A DNA stretch of 64,000 bases from Bradyrhizobium sp. CSS354 (GCF_029051725.1 NZ_JAACFU010000024.1:1-64000); one strand, 5' to 3'; positions 51,412 to 62,618 are shown, counted from the stretch's first letter. The notes: generated by a model not told the origin, from the letters alone. Numbers and translations: made by a program.

Positions 51412-52605
51412 TCACTCGCCCGGCATGAGCCGGCCGAGCGGTGGCTGCGCGGGGCGTCGCAGCTTGCGGCGCGAGAGATAGAGCAGGACGCCGGTGACCG
51501 CGAACAGCGGCATCAGCGCAGCCGCGACCATGAACGCGAGCTTGCCGGGCCAACCCAGAATCGCGCCGCGGTGGATGTCGAGCACGTTCGCGAGGATCTT
51601 CTCGCCGAACGTCTTGTCGGCGTAGCGTTCCGCGGAGACCAGCTGACCGGTGACGGCGTCGATGCGGAATTCGTCGCGCGTGGTATCGAGCGTGGAATTC
51701 TTCCCCCACGACCGGACCCGTATCACCGTACCCGAACCGGCGGGCAGCGTCAGCAACGCCTTAGAGAAGCGGCTGCCCTCCTCGCGCTGGAAGGCGGCCC
51801 ACGCGCGATCAAAGCCGATCGGCTGTGCCGTCTCGCTGGCGCCGGCGGCACGCGACGCCTTTGCAGGCGTCTTGGGCTGCATCTTAGCGGCGGCGACTTG
51901 CGGCCGCGACAGCAGCCAGACGACTCCGTCCTTGTACCAGTCGAACGAGTACCAGAGCCCGGTGAGCGTCATCACCAGATAGACCGGCAGGACCCAGGTG
52001 CCGATCACCGCATGCAGCGAGCGATGCAACCCGCGCCCGCTGATGCGGACATTGGGCTTCAGCCACATCTTCGCGCTGCCTGCGCGCCGCGGCCAGCGCA
52101 GCACGAGGCCCGAGATGAGCATCACGATGAGGCCGAGCGCCGCGATGCCCGTGATCTGGCGCCCCCAGCCCTTGGCGTCACCGGGAATCAACAGCCAGCG
52201 ATGCAGCTTGCGCACGGTCGCAAAGAATCCCTCGCCGCGCGGCGCACCCAGCACGCGCGCGTCATAGGGATCGACATAGAGCGAGGACGGCCGCGCGCCC
52301 TGTTCGTCGCGGGCAAAGCGGACATGCACCGGGGCGGACGGATCACTCGCTAGCGTGACGGCGGAGACCTTGCCGACATTCTGCCCCGCGGTCAGGCGCG
52401 CAACCAGCTCGTCCGGCATCAGCGCCGCTGCCTGGCGCGGCGCGACCTGCATGATGCCGCTGTTCAGATAGTCGCCGATCTCGTCCTCGAAACTCATGAT
52501 CATACCGGACAGCGCGATCACAGCGAGCAGCAACGCGAGCACGAGGCCCGCGATGGAATGGACCCGAAGCAGGGTCGCCTTGATCGCGCGCCAGGGGTCA
52601 CGCAT
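51412..52605 (-). CDS. PepSY-associated transmembrane protein (siderophore/iron-linked)
   Basis: The 397-residue protein begins MRDPWRAIKATLLRVHSIAG. It has the PepSY_TM layout: helix 1 AGLVLALLLAVIALSGMIMS, a periplasmic PepSY region, HRWLLIPGDAKGWGRQITGI, then two further segments including VLPVYLVMTLTGLWYSFDWY and a C-terminal one (FMVAAALMPLFAVTGVLLYL). Such proteins accompany TonB-dependent siderophore receptors and probably reduce or release ferric siderophore iron at the inner membrane. It lies 63 bases downstream of the frameshifted receptor on the same strand. A GTG at 52611 is an alternative start. Confidence 0.87.
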   Translation of the reverse strand: MRDPWRAIKATLLRVHSIAGLVLALLLAVIALSGMIMSFEDEIGDYLNSGIMQVAPRQAAALMPDELVARLTAGQNVGKVSAVTLASDPSAPVHVRFARDEQGARPSSLYVDPYDARVLGAPRGEGFFATVRKLHRWLLIPGDAKGWGRQITGIAALGLIVMLISGLVLRWPRRAGSAKMWLKPNVRISGRGLHRSLHAVIGTWVLPVYLVMTLTGLWYSFDWYKDGVVWLLSRPQVAAAKMQPKTPAKASRAAGASETAQPIGFDRAWAAFQREEGSRFSKALLTLPAGSGTVIRVRSWGKNSTLDTTRDEFRIDAVTGQLVSAERYADKTFGEKILANVLDIHRGAILGWPGKLAFMVAAALMPLFAVTGVLLYLSRRKLRRPAQPPLGRLMPGE

Positions 52606-52668
52606 TGGCACGGGCCTTCCCGCTCGGCGCGGTCATCAGGCGAGCGTCCCTGCGCGACATGCCCATCG

Positions 52669-54991
52669 CTAAAACTTCACCGTCGCCGACAGCGACACCC
52701 GCCGCGCGTCGCCGATGGCGACGTTCAAATTATTGACGGCGGAGGGATAGTAGACGGTGTCGAACAGGTTCTTGACGTTGAACTGGTAGATCACCGGCGT
52801 GTTCTGGTGTTTCGTCTCATACGTCGCGAAAATATCGGCGACCACATAAGACGGCAGGAAGAAAGTGTTGATGGAATCGCCGGGGCGGTCCCCAACATAG
52901 CGCGCCGCCGCCGAGGCGGAGCTGACCCGGTAGGGCTGTGCCGAAGTCATAGACCAGATAGAGCGAGGTGGTGTTCAAGGCGACGTTTTGCAGCTTCTTG
53001 CCGAGCAACGTCAAATCCTCGGATGCCGTCACGCGGGCGTCGGTGTAGCCATAACTGCCGATCAAGGCCCAGCTGTCGGTGAGCCTGCCGGTGACATCCA
53101 ACTCGACTCCGCGCGAGTGCGCACGGCCCACGGTGTGGAGTTCCACCACGCCGGCGCTGTTCGTCTTCGTCGTCTGCACGTTCTTCTTGTCGAGATCGTA
53201 GAGCGCCAGCGTTCCGGAGATACGCTTGTTCAAATCGAACTTCACGCCGGTCTCGTATGACACGCCTTCTTCCGGCGCGACATTGGAGCCGATCGTGACG
53301 CCGATCGGCGCAATGGTCGAATTCGGCTTCAGCGATTCGGTGTAGCTCGCATAGAGAGAGATCTGGTCGGTCAGCTTGAAAATGGCGCCGCTAAGCGGGA
53401 GCACCTTGTCCTGAGATACATTGGTGTTGGTGACGAACGGCTTCCCGCGCCCGGCGATCTGGTCGTAATCCATGTACCGCACGCCGCCGACCAACGCGAA
53501 CCGCTCTGTCAGATGCAGCGTGTCTTGGACGAACATCGACCATTGGCCGAGCTTGTCGGTCTGCGCACTGTCTGGATTGGACACCGTCGTTCCCGGTCCG
53601 ATCAGACCGTAAACGGGATTGTAGACATTGAAGGCGGGAGTTGCCTGCCGGATCAGATTGTCCCGGTAGATCGTGCGATACTGGCCGTCGCCACCGAACA
53701 CCACATCATTGCGCATGTCGCCGAGCCAAAAGCCGCCGGACATGTAGGACGTTCCGTAGCTGGCGTTGCTGAGCGAGCCCCGTGTGCCGTCGTTGCTGCG
53801 GGTCTCGGCGCCCGTCGTGAAGTTGAGCGTGGAGATGCGGAGCTGGTTGGCGCTGAAGGTTTCCGTGTTGTAGCTGTAGCCGGCGTAGAGCTTCCAGTCC
53901 TGATTGAAGCGGTGCTCGACCGACGCCTGGATTAGGTCCGACGTACCCCATGTGTTATTGAATGGCTCGTCGAGCCGGCGCGTCGTGGGCACCGCCAGCG
54001 GCGCCTTCGTCACCGGATTGAACGCCGTGCCGCGATCGAACGGATAGATGAACTCGCGATGCTCGTAGTTGAGCTGCACCGTGGTGTCCTGACCGTACCA
54101 GGCCAGCGACGGCGCAACCAGCATCTCGCGATGCCGGCCGAAATTACGCCAGTAATCCTCGCTGACGCCGTAGCCGATGAAGCGATAGGCGAGGCCCTGG
54201 TCACCAATCGGACCGGTGATGTCGAGCAAGCCGTCAGCGCCAGTTCTCGAGGCATTGAAGGCCGAGCCGAGCAGCGTGACCGAGCCATGCTGGTACAGCT
54301 CCGGCCGCTTGCTGATAGTGTTGACGATGCCCCCGGGGTCCATGATGCCGTAGAGCAGCGAGGCCGGTCCCTTCAGCACTTCGACGCTCTGGACTGCGGG
54401 ATTGAAGCTGCGCCCCTGCACCAGCGGCATGCCGTTGCGCATGATCGAGCCGTCGCGGTTGTCGCCGAAGCCGCGGCGGATCACTGCGTCCTGGCTGCCG
54501 GCGAGCGTGTTGGTCTGGGTGATGCCGGAAACGTTGATCAGCGCGTCGTCGATGTTGCGCGGGAGCTGGTCCTTCAACACCTGCGCGGGCACGATGTTGA
54601 CGGCCTGCGAGGTGTCGAGCGGCGAGGCGCCGCTGCGCAACGTGGTTGCGCTCGGCATCGCGCGGTAGCCGAGCTTTGCGGCTTGTTGCGCGGCGGCTTC
54701 CGCGGCGGCGCGTTCCGAGAGCGTCGGCGCTGCGGGGGCTGGATTGCGATTGCGCTGGCGCGCTGCGGCTTGCGTACGGCGTGGAGACTGCTCCGATGCA
54801 CGCGCCGCTTTCGGCCGCGGTGCCGGCGCCTCCACCGTCACCGGCGGCAGTGCGGATTGGGCCTGCGCGGTCGCCGAGCTGGAGGGACATTCAGCGAGCA
54901 GCACGGCCGCGCCGATGAGAAGACCCGCGCGGCTATCGCCGGCAAGCGTTCGACGGCCGCTGACGCGCTGGCCGTCCAGATAGACACGCAC
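52669..54991 (-). pseudogene. TonB-dependent siderophore receptor, broken by a frameshift
   Basis: The first frame (52817-54991, 724 residues, GTG start) holds a leader peptide (residues 1-45), an N-terminal extension rich in Ala/Arg, the plug domain (QAVNIVPAQVLKDQLPRNID, GFGDNRDGSIMRNGMPLVQG, VEVLKGPASLLYGIMDPGGI) and most of the barrel. It then reads nonsense after GQLRLGGGA. The correct barrel end continues in another frame (AARYVGDRPGDSINTFFLPS, ending VSLSATVKF at 52669). The shift is in a CGCC/GCG run at 52901-52915. A real receptor of about 775 residues would import a ferric siderophore. The PepSY gene follows. Confidence 0.85.
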
Positions 54992-55196
54992 TTTCGATTC
55001 ACTTCCAGGTCAGACGCAGAAGCTGGCGCGTCTAACAGTCGTGCTACGCGAAGAGAACCGTAGGCGGCCTTGAATCGCTCTAGTGTTGAACGGTTCTAGA
55101 TTCCGATCGCGCTATTCGGCAATCCTCGATTGATTGCGCAGCGAGCGCGACACGCAGCGCGCGAATTCACAGCACCTGTGGCGGTTTTGCGCGATC

Positions 55197-56081
55197 TCAC
55201 GCGATGGCGGGCACCATCAATTCGTCGAGCTTCCGCTTGAGCGCGGTGCCGTCGGACAAGGCCCGGAGCGGCGGCCGCACGCGCAGCCAGCTCGCATCGC
55301 CCGTCTGTGCCGCGAGGATGGCTTTCAGCGTCGTGAGGAAGGATGGCGATTTCACCACGATGTCCACGGCAGCCTGCATTCGTGCTTCGACATCCTTGCC
55401 GTCGATCATTGCCTTGACCAGCTCCGGCGCGATGTTGGCCATGCCGCAGATGGTGCCGGCACCGCCGGCGGCGATCGCGCGGGTGATGTCAACCTCGTTG
55501 CCGACAGTGATGGCGAGCTCGGGCGCGGCGGCGCGGAACGCCTGGAACTGCTTGAAGTCGCCGCTGGAGTCTTTCAGGCCTGCAACGACCTTGCCGTAGC
55601 GCTTGCGCAAATTCGCGGCGACGCTCGTCGGGATCGCGACACCCGAGATCTGCGGGATATGATAGAGGTAGGCACGCAGGCGATCGTCGGTGACGCCGTC
55701 GAGGATCGCCGCAAACGCATCCTCGATGCCTTCAGGGGTGACGCTGCGGTCGAAGTAAGGCGGCAGATACAGCACGTGTCGCAGGCCGAGGCCGAGCACG
55801 GCACGCGTCAATGCGATGCTGTCGCTGATCGCGGGGAAGCCGCCGCCGATTCCAATTCGGTCCGGCGCAACGCCGGCCTCGAGCACGGCCTCGATGGTCG
55901 CGACGCGTTCGGTGACATTGAAGGAGGTGCCCTCGCCGGTGGTGCCGAACAGCACGACACCGTCGACGCCCTTGCCGAAGAGTTGCTTGGCGTGGGCCGC
56001 GAGCTTTGCGGAGTCCACGCTGCCGTCGGCGGCAAGCGGCGTCGCCGACGCCACCCAGAACCCGCGGATCGCCTCCGTCAT
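55197..56081 (-). CDS. Dihydrodipicolinate synthase family aldolase/dehydratase
   Basis: The 294-residue protein begins MTEAIRGFWVASATPLAADG. It has the DapA/NanA barrel: GVDGVVLFGTTGEGTSFNVT with the canonical GTTGE loop, YLPPYFDRSVTPEGI with the catalytic Tyr region, and VVAGLKDSSGDFKQF with the Schiff-base Lys. The GxLKDSSG form indicates a keto-acid or sugar-acid lyase such as 2-keto-3-deoxy-acid aldolase, not lysine-biosynthetic DapA. It is divergent from the FAD-linked oxidase gene, and a GntR-type palindrome lies between them. Confidence 0.88.
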   Translation of the reverse strand: MTEAIRGFWVASATPLAADGSVDSAKLAAHAKQLFGKGVDGVVLFGTTGEGTSFNVTERVATIEAVLEAGVAPDRIGIGGGFPAISDSIALTRAVLGLGLRHVLYLPPYFDRSVTPEGIEDAFAAILDGVTDDRLRAYLYHIPQISGVAIPTSVAANLRKRYGKVVAGLKDSSGDFKQFQAFRAAAPELAITVGNEVDITRAIAAGGAGTICGMANIAPELVKAMIDGKDVEARMQAAVDIVVKSPSFLTTLKAILAAQTGDASWLRVRPPLRALSDGTALKRKLDELMVPAIA

Positions 56082-56175
56082 CACACCATCCGTTGCTGTG
56101 GCTCCGGACCAAGCCTCTGATCTCGGACGATCTGAGGAGGGCTTCCCGAAGCGTTGTTTTTACTTTACTTTTCGC

Positions 56176-56194
56176 GTTGTACCTTACATACAAC
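56176..56194. promoter_or_regulatory. Candidate GntR (FCD) operator
   Basis: GTTGTA-CCTTACA-TACAAC is a perfect 6-bp inverted repeat with 7-bp spacer, between the divergent aldolase (start 56081) and FAD-linked oxidase (start 56264) genes. FCD-type GntR proteins bind TTGTA/TACAA-like repeats, and such a regulator gene follows the oxidase at 57679. Confidence 0.5.
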
Positions 56195-56263
56195 GAAGGC
56201 GCAAATCCTTTCCGTCGTCATGGCGCGCATGACACGCAGCCAGATTCCGAGGAGGTCTCGCAC

Positions 56264-57670
56264 ATGGTGACCCCCATTGAACGGCCGACCCAGTTGCTTG
56301 GCGCCTTGCGCGACAAGCTCGGCGCGGCAGCTGTGCTTGTCGGCACCGACGTGCCCGCGCGCAATTGCAACGACTGGAGCGCGAGCCTGCCGCAAACGCC
56401 GCTCGCGGTGATCCGCCCGGTCGACGCGCAAGGGGTAGCAGACGCGATTCTGACCTGCCGGCAGGCGCAGCTGCCGTTCGTGCCGCAGGGCGGATTGACC
56501 GGGCTGTGCCGCGGCGCATCGCCTGAAGCAGGCTGGGTCGCGATCTCGCTCGAGCGCATGAGCGGCATCGAGGAGATCGATCATGCCTCGATGACGATGA
56601 CCGTGAAAGCAGGCACGCCGCTTCAGACCATCCAGCAAGCGGCCGACGAAGCCGGGTTCTTCTTCCCGCTCGATCTCGGCTCGCGCGGCTCCTGCGCCAT
56701 CGGCGGCAACCTCTCGACCAATGCCGGCGGCAACCGCGTGATCCGCTACGGCATGACGCGCGAACTGGTGCTCGGGCTCGAAGTGGTGCTGCCCGACGGC
56801 ACCATCATCACCAGCCTCAACAAGCTGATGAAGAACAATGCCGGCTATGATCTGAAGCATCTGTTCATAGGCTCGGAGGGCACGCTCGGCATCATCACCC
56901 GCGTGGTGCTGCGGCTGTTTCCAAAACCGCGCTCGACCATGGCCGCGCTCTGCGCGCTCGAGGACTATGCCGCGGTGATTGCGCTGCTCGGCGCCGCGCG
57001 AAGCGGGCTCGGCCCGCTGCTGTCGGCGTTCGAGGTGATGTGGCCGGATTACTGGGACGTGATCACGAAACGCGCCGGCGTCAAGCCGCCGGTCGCCGCA
57101 GGCCACGGCCTCTACGTACTGGTCGAAGCGCAGGGCACCGACGAGAGCCTCGACGCGCCGCGCTTCCAAAGCTGGCTCGAAGAGCTGATGGAGCGCGGGC
57201 TGCTCGCCGACGCCGCCGTGGCGCAATCGCTGGCGCAGACGCAAAGCTTCTGGCGCGTGCGCGACATCTGCGCCGAGTTCGGCCAGGTGCTGGGGCCGCA
57301 CATCTCCTACGACATCGGTCTCGCCGTGGCGCGGATGGACGAGTTCGTCACGCGCTGCAAGTCCGCGCTCGCGGATGGCATCGAGGGATGCGAGAGCGTC
57401 TATTACGGCCATATCGGCGACGGCAATCTGCATCTCGTCTCCTGGGTGACCGGCCTTGCCGTCGAGCGGCAGCCGAAGGAAGCGATGGACGCGATCATCT
57501 ACGGTCTCGTGCGCGAGATGGGCGGCAGCGTCTCCGCCGAGCACGGCATTGGCACGCTGAAAAAGAAGTGGCTGGGTCATGCCCGTAGCGAGGCCGAGAT
57601 CGCGCTGATGCGGACGCTGAAGGCCGCGCTCGATCCCGATCATCTGCTCAATCCCGGCAAGGTGATCTGA
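56264..57670 (+). CDS. FAD-binding oxidase (GlcD/D-lactate or D-2-hydroxyacid dehydrogenase type)
   Basis: The 468-residue protein is a VAO/PCMH-family flavoprotein. The FAD-binding part has PFVPQGGLTGLCRGASPEAG, FFFPLDLGSRGSCAIGGNLS and TNAGGNRVIRYGMTRELVLG; the C-terminal cap ends YYGHIGDGNLHLVSW and SAEHGIGTLKKKWLGHARSE. The HIGDGNLH and EHGIG motifs are the active-site histidine regions of D-2-hydroxyacid dehydrogenases. AGGAGG lies 8 bases before the ATG at 56264. It would oxidise a D-2-hydroxyacid, fitting the adjacent keto-acid aldolase. It is followed by the GntR gene. Confidence 0.9.
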   Translation: MVTPIERPTQLLGALRDKLGAAAVLVGTDVPARNCNDWSASLPQTPLAVIRPVDAQGVADAILTCRQAQLPFVPQGGLTGLCRGASPEAGWVAISLERMSGIEEIDHASMTMTVKAGTPLQTIQQAADEAGFFFPLDLGSRGSCAIGGNLSTNAGGNRVIRYGMTRELVLGLEVVLPDGTIITSLNKLMKNNAGYDLKHLFIGSEGTLGIITRVVLRLFPKPRSTMAALCALEDYAAVIALLGAARSGLGPLLSAFEVMWPDYWDVITKRAGVKPPVAAGHGLYVLVEAQGTDESLDAPRFQSWLEELMERGLLADAAVAQSLAQTQSFWRVRDICAEFGQVLGPHISYDIGLAVARMDEFVTRCKSALADGIEGCESVYYGHIGDGNLHLVSWVTGLAVERQPKEAMDAIIYGLVREMGGSVSAEHGIGTLKKKWLGHARSEAEIALMRTLKAALDPDHLLNPGKVI

Positions 57671-57678
57671 GAGAGCCG

Positions 57679-58344
57679 ATGCGATCGCTGAAGCTCGATG
57701 CACCGAAATCGCTGTCGCAGCGGGTGATGCAGCGGCTGCGCCAGGCCATCATCGACGGCGAGTTCGCGCTCGGCGCCGCGATCTCCGAGGAGATGGTGGC
57801 AAACTCCTTCGGCGTCAGCCGCACCCCGGTGCGCGAGGCGATGGGCCAGCTGCAGGCGCAGGGCCTCGTCGTGATCCGGCCGCAGGTCGGCAGTTTTGTC
57901 TTTACGCCAAGCGCGGAAGACATCACCGCGCTCTGCACGTTCAGGATCGCGCTCGAACCCAAGGCCGCCGAACTCGCCTTCCGCCATGATCGCGCCGGTG
58001 CGATCACGACGATGAGCGAGGCGATCGCGGCGATGGAGCCGGCGATCGCGGCCAGGGACAACATCGCCTATGGGCGCGCCGATGCCGCGTTCCACGAGGC
58101 GCTGTTCCTCCATTGCGGCAATCGCTATCTCGCCGAATCCTATCAGCTCGCATCCAGCCGCGTCGCAGCACTGCGTACCAATTTGACTTCGCCGATCGAC
58201 GTTCGCACGCGCACGTCTTTCGACGAGCATCGCAAGCTGCTCGATCTGTTCGCGCGCGGCGAGTTCGCCGGCTTCGCGACGCTGATGACCACGCACATTA
58301 CCAATTCTGGCGTGGTCTACGCCAAAGCGCTGAAGGTGGATTGA
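57679..58344 (+). CDS. GntR family regulator, FCD subfamily
   Basis: The 221-residue protein has an N-terminal winged helix (VMQRLRQAIIDGEFALGAAI, then SFGVSRTPVREAMGQLQAQG with the classic SRTPVREA) and a C-terminal FCD helical bundle (RIALEPKAAELAFRHDRAGA, ADAAFHEALFLHCGNRYLAE), with metal-binding His and Asp positions. It starts 8 bases after the FAD-linked oxidase stop, so it is in the same transcript. It probably responds to the hydroxy- or keto-acid handled by the two enzyme genes. Confidence 0.9.
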   Translation: MRSLKLDAPKSLSQRVMQRLRQAIIDGEFALGAAISEEMVANSFGVSRTPVREAMGQLQAQGLVVIRPQVGSFVFTPSAEDITALCTFRIALEPKAAELAFRHDRAGAITTMSEAIAAMEPAIAARDNIAYGRADAAFHEALFLHCGNRYLAESYQLASSRVAALRTNLTSPIDVRTRTSFDEHRKLLDLFARGEFAGFATLMTTHITNSGVVYAKALKVD

Positions 58345-58350
58345 GCGCTG

Positions 58351-58515
58351 CTACCGCGCGCCTTTGGTGCCGGGCCTGTCCAGAAAATCCAGCGCGGTGT
58401 TGATCTGTTCGAGCTGGTGCTCGATCCTGTCGCGGTCCTCGACCGTGGGCGCCTTCTCGAGCTGCTCGACGAGCTTCTGCTTTCGGAGCAGCAAGTTCTC
58501 TATGACTGTACTCAC
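58351..58515 (-). CDS. Small helical protein, unknown
   Basis: The 54-residue protein starts with GTG at 58515 (VSTVIENLLLRKQKLVEQLE). It is predicted as one long charged helix, possibly a coiled coil (KLVEQLEKAPTVEDRDRIEHQLEQINTALDFL pattern broken across two heptads). Weak GGGGGAG lies only 2 bases upstream, so the start is uncertain; an 84-codon reading from 58605 has an implausible Arg-rich beginning. It is convergent with the GntR gene. Confidence 0.5.
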   Translation of the reverse strand: MSTVIENLLLRKQKLVEQLEKAPTVEDRDRIEHQLEQINTALDFLDRPGTKGAR

Positions 58516-58669
58516 GGCTCCCCCATCCGCCAGAGGCGAACATCGAGGCGATATTAGACCCCGGACGCGAGCGCGCGCCAGCCGGGTCCGGCGCAAACCC
58601 TGCATCAGAATGTTCGCGAGGGCAGTTGGTTCCTGCGTGTGACCCGAGAATGGATCAGCTTAGGCGCGC

Positions 58670-58855
58670 TTAGTGGGTCGAGCCCACGCGCGCGAGTTGC
58701 ACCGGTGCGACGTGGGTACGGGTGACGGAGACCGAGAACAGCGCCAGCAGCGCGCACAGCATGCAGAGCCTCATCCGCACCGTCCTGCGATCGGTGATCG
58801 GCAGGAACAGGAAAAACATCATCGCCAGGATCAGCAGCATGTCGACCACAAACAT
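58670..58855 (-). CDS. Small membrane protein, unknown
   Basis: The 61-residue protein begins MFVVDMLLILAMMFFLFLPI and has two hydrophobic segments (about residues 1-20 and 28-45, LCMLCALLALFSVSV) followed by a short polar tail. GGGAGAG lies 5-6 bases before the ATG at 58855. No family is recognised. It stands alone. Confidence 0.6.
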   Translation of the reverse strand: MFVVDMLLILAMMFFLFLPITDRRTVRMRLCMLCALLALFSVSVTRTHVAPVQLARVGSTH

Positions 58856-59048
58856 CGATCTCTCCCTTGAAACGAGGCAGAGCATGACGGGGGACAGGCT
58901 GGGCGGTATGTGGACGGCGTCACACAGCTGATGGCGGCCCTCGCGAGCGGTTAACGTGTCCGCACGCCCGGGCTGCCGCCGACGGAACCGGTTCTTTCAC
59001 GTGCCCGTCGGTTGTATTCGCCGTCCCGGAGTCCTATGCGTATGCGCC

Positions 59049-61070
<2,022 letters not shown>

Positions 61071-61145
61071 CGGACGAGCCGGACCAAGTCCGGTTCAGCC
61101 TGCGGCTTTCGTGCCCTCAAAAACAAAAACCTCGAAAACAACCCC

Positions 61146-61412
61146 ATGCACAGTAGCCGGCATGAGCGGGATCAATGGCTTAGGGGCTTTGCGAATCCGT
61201 TGAATCCGCCGGGCGAGATAACGGAAGAATGGAAATTAGCTTTTGACGAAATATTGACTCGTCGGGCAAAACAGGCGCAAGCTGCCATTGTCGCGGCACG
61301 CGTGACAGGGCGAGCCCCAACCGCTACTCCGTATCGATATCCTCGAGATCGATATCCTCGAGCTCCACACCGCGTCCCGCGCGCAGGCTCGAAGCGACCC
61401 GTCCCCGACTGA
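61146..61412 (+). CDS. Doubtful small ORF
   Basis: An 88-codon frame begins MHSSRHERDQWLRGFANPLN. The first 50 residues look plausible as protein (ITEEWKLAFDEILTRRAKQA), but the second half is Arg/Pro-rich and runs through a perfect 15-bp tandem duplication (61333-61347 and 61348-61362). There is no clear ribosome site. I list it because the gap 61071-61677 otherwise has no gene. Confidence 0.25.
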   Translation: MHSSRHERDQWLRGFANPLNPPGEITEEWKLAFDEILTRRAKQAQAAIVAARVTGRAPTATPYRYPRDRYPRAPHRVPRAGSKRPVPD

Positions 61413-61550
61413 ATCCATTCAACACAGCAGGCATCGGTACGCGCCCTGATGCGCTGGGGAGCGTAGTCGTAAACCCGATTGCGGGGTAGGCGGTGTCCGC
61501 TCTGTCCGCGAAACCGGACATGGCCAGTCCGGCTTTGTGAGTCAGCTACA

Positions 61551-61601
61551 GGCCACAAGCGGTCCTCCTCCGTCTGCGCGCGGCAGGTCAGCTGCGGGCC
61601 A
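61551..61601. repeat. 51-bp direct repeat, copy 1 (left of SGNH-like gene)
   Basis: GGCCACAAGCGGTCCTCCTC followed by GCGCGCGGCAGGTCAGCTGC and GGGCCA. A copy about 85% identical in the same orientation lies exactly 850 bases downstream at 62401-62451. Together they flank the SGNH-hydrolase-like gene. The motif resembles a dispersed rhizobial repeat. Confidence 0.7.
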
Positions 61602-61677
61602 ATGGCGGAAGTGACTCGACGCCAATGACCGCGTCGACGACGATGATGGTTGCGAGCTATCGGCCCGTATTTATGGG

Positions 61678-62328
61678 TCAATGGACTCTGTGACGTCCTT
61701 GATCGATCAGCGCCTCGGCCTTCGGCAATATGCGCGCAACAACGGCTTCGGTCCCCGCCGCGTTTGGCTTGAAGTCGCCGATCTCTCTAAGCGAAGGATC
61801 GCTTACAAACGCGTCATCAAATGCAGGGTAGAATAGTACATCGTACTCGCTGGCAAGACCGGAGAAGATTGTTGCAAAGGCACTCTTGTGTTCGTCATCC
61901 AGGTCGGTGTGAGGCGCTGCTCCGCAAAGAAGCACGGCGATCCGCCGCGCTTTTAGGTTTTCAATGATTGCCGCCAGGGACCTGCGCGTGATGATTGGCT
62001 CGACGGCAAAGAGCATATCAATCGCACCGAGTTCCAAGATCACCGCATCGGCATCCTCGGGAACCGCGTGACTCAATCTGGCAAGGCCCCTTGCTGCTGT
62101 GTCATTGCCCTTGCTTGCATCAACAACCGTGACCGACTGACCTTTGGCCTTCAATGCAAATTCAAGTCTGTCGGAGAACCTGCGCCCAACGGGCAGATAG
62201 TAGCCGGAAGCCAGAACGTCGCCGAGTACGACGATTTTGATTACCCGTTCTTCGGAATGCAGGGCTGTTGGTGGGACCCAAGTGGCAGCAGCCACTCCGG
62301 CCAAGATGATGAACTCGCGCCGTCCCAT
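61678..62328 (-). CDS. SGNH-hydrolase-fold protein lacking catalytic residues
   Basis: The 216-residue protein begins MGRREFIILAGVAAATWVPP, a Tat- or Sec-type leader. The fold is that of TesA-like arylesterases, but every catalytic block is altered. Block I GDSL is GDVLASGY (Val38 replaces the Ser). Block III GAND is GAIDML (Ile103 replaces Asn). Block V DxxHPNAAG is GDFKPNAAG (Lys187 replaces His). A DUF-like C-terminus is intact and the reading frame is open, so it may be a non-enzymatic binding protein. GAGGG lies 6 bases before the ATG. It is flanked by direct repeats at 61551 and 62401. Confidence 0.8.
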   Translation of the reverse strand: MGRREFIILAGVAAATWVPPTALHSEERVIKIVVLGDVLASGYYLPVGRRFSDRLEFALKAKGQSVTVVDASKGNDTAARGLARLSHAVPEDADAVILELGAIDMLFAVEPIITRRSLAAIIENLKARRIAVLLCGAAPHTDLDDEHKSAFATIFSGLASEYDVLFYPAFDDAFVSDPSLREIGDFKPNAAGTEAVVARILPKAEALIDQGRHRVH

Positions 62329-62400
62329 TGCCGACCCTCTGGTCAGACACGCATTCTATTCGCATGGACAGATTGGTGGAAGAGGCTGATGTCGTATTCG

Positions 62401-62451
62401 GGTCACAAGCGGTCCTTCACCGGCTGCGCGCGGCAGGTCAGCTACGGGCCA
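62401..62451. repeat. 51-bp direct repeat, copy 2 (right of SGNH-like gene)
   Basis: GGTCACAAGCGGTCCTTCAC followed by GCGCGCGGCAGGTCAGCTAC and GGGCCA matches copy 1 at 61551-61601 with a few changes. It lies just upstream of the SGNH-like gene's start. Both are in the same orientation. Confidence 0.7.
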
Positions 62452-62618
62452 GGAGCAGGCATTTGGGCCAAAGCCACTCCCGAAAAGGGCGGACGATGAA
62501 GGAGGCATCGTTTGCAGCGCGCCGAAGGTGAAGCGCTTCATACGGCCCCCCTAATCGTGATAGATTGCTAACAAGAGTTTTTCAGCCGCGTTAGATAACA
62601 AGGGTGGAGGCTTTACCG

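Noticed and set aside
56165..57703. A 512-codon minus-strand frame
   Set aside because: Antisense of the FAD-linked oxidase, whose motifs and AGGAGG site are unambiguous.
61333..61362. Perfect 15-bp tandem duplication
   Set aside because: Only two copies in a doubtful ORF; likely simple replication slippage without function.
61172..61681. A 169-codon minus-strand frame
   Set aside because: It runs through the dispersed repeat at 61551-61601 and a tandem duplication and lacks a ribosome site or protein-like motifs.
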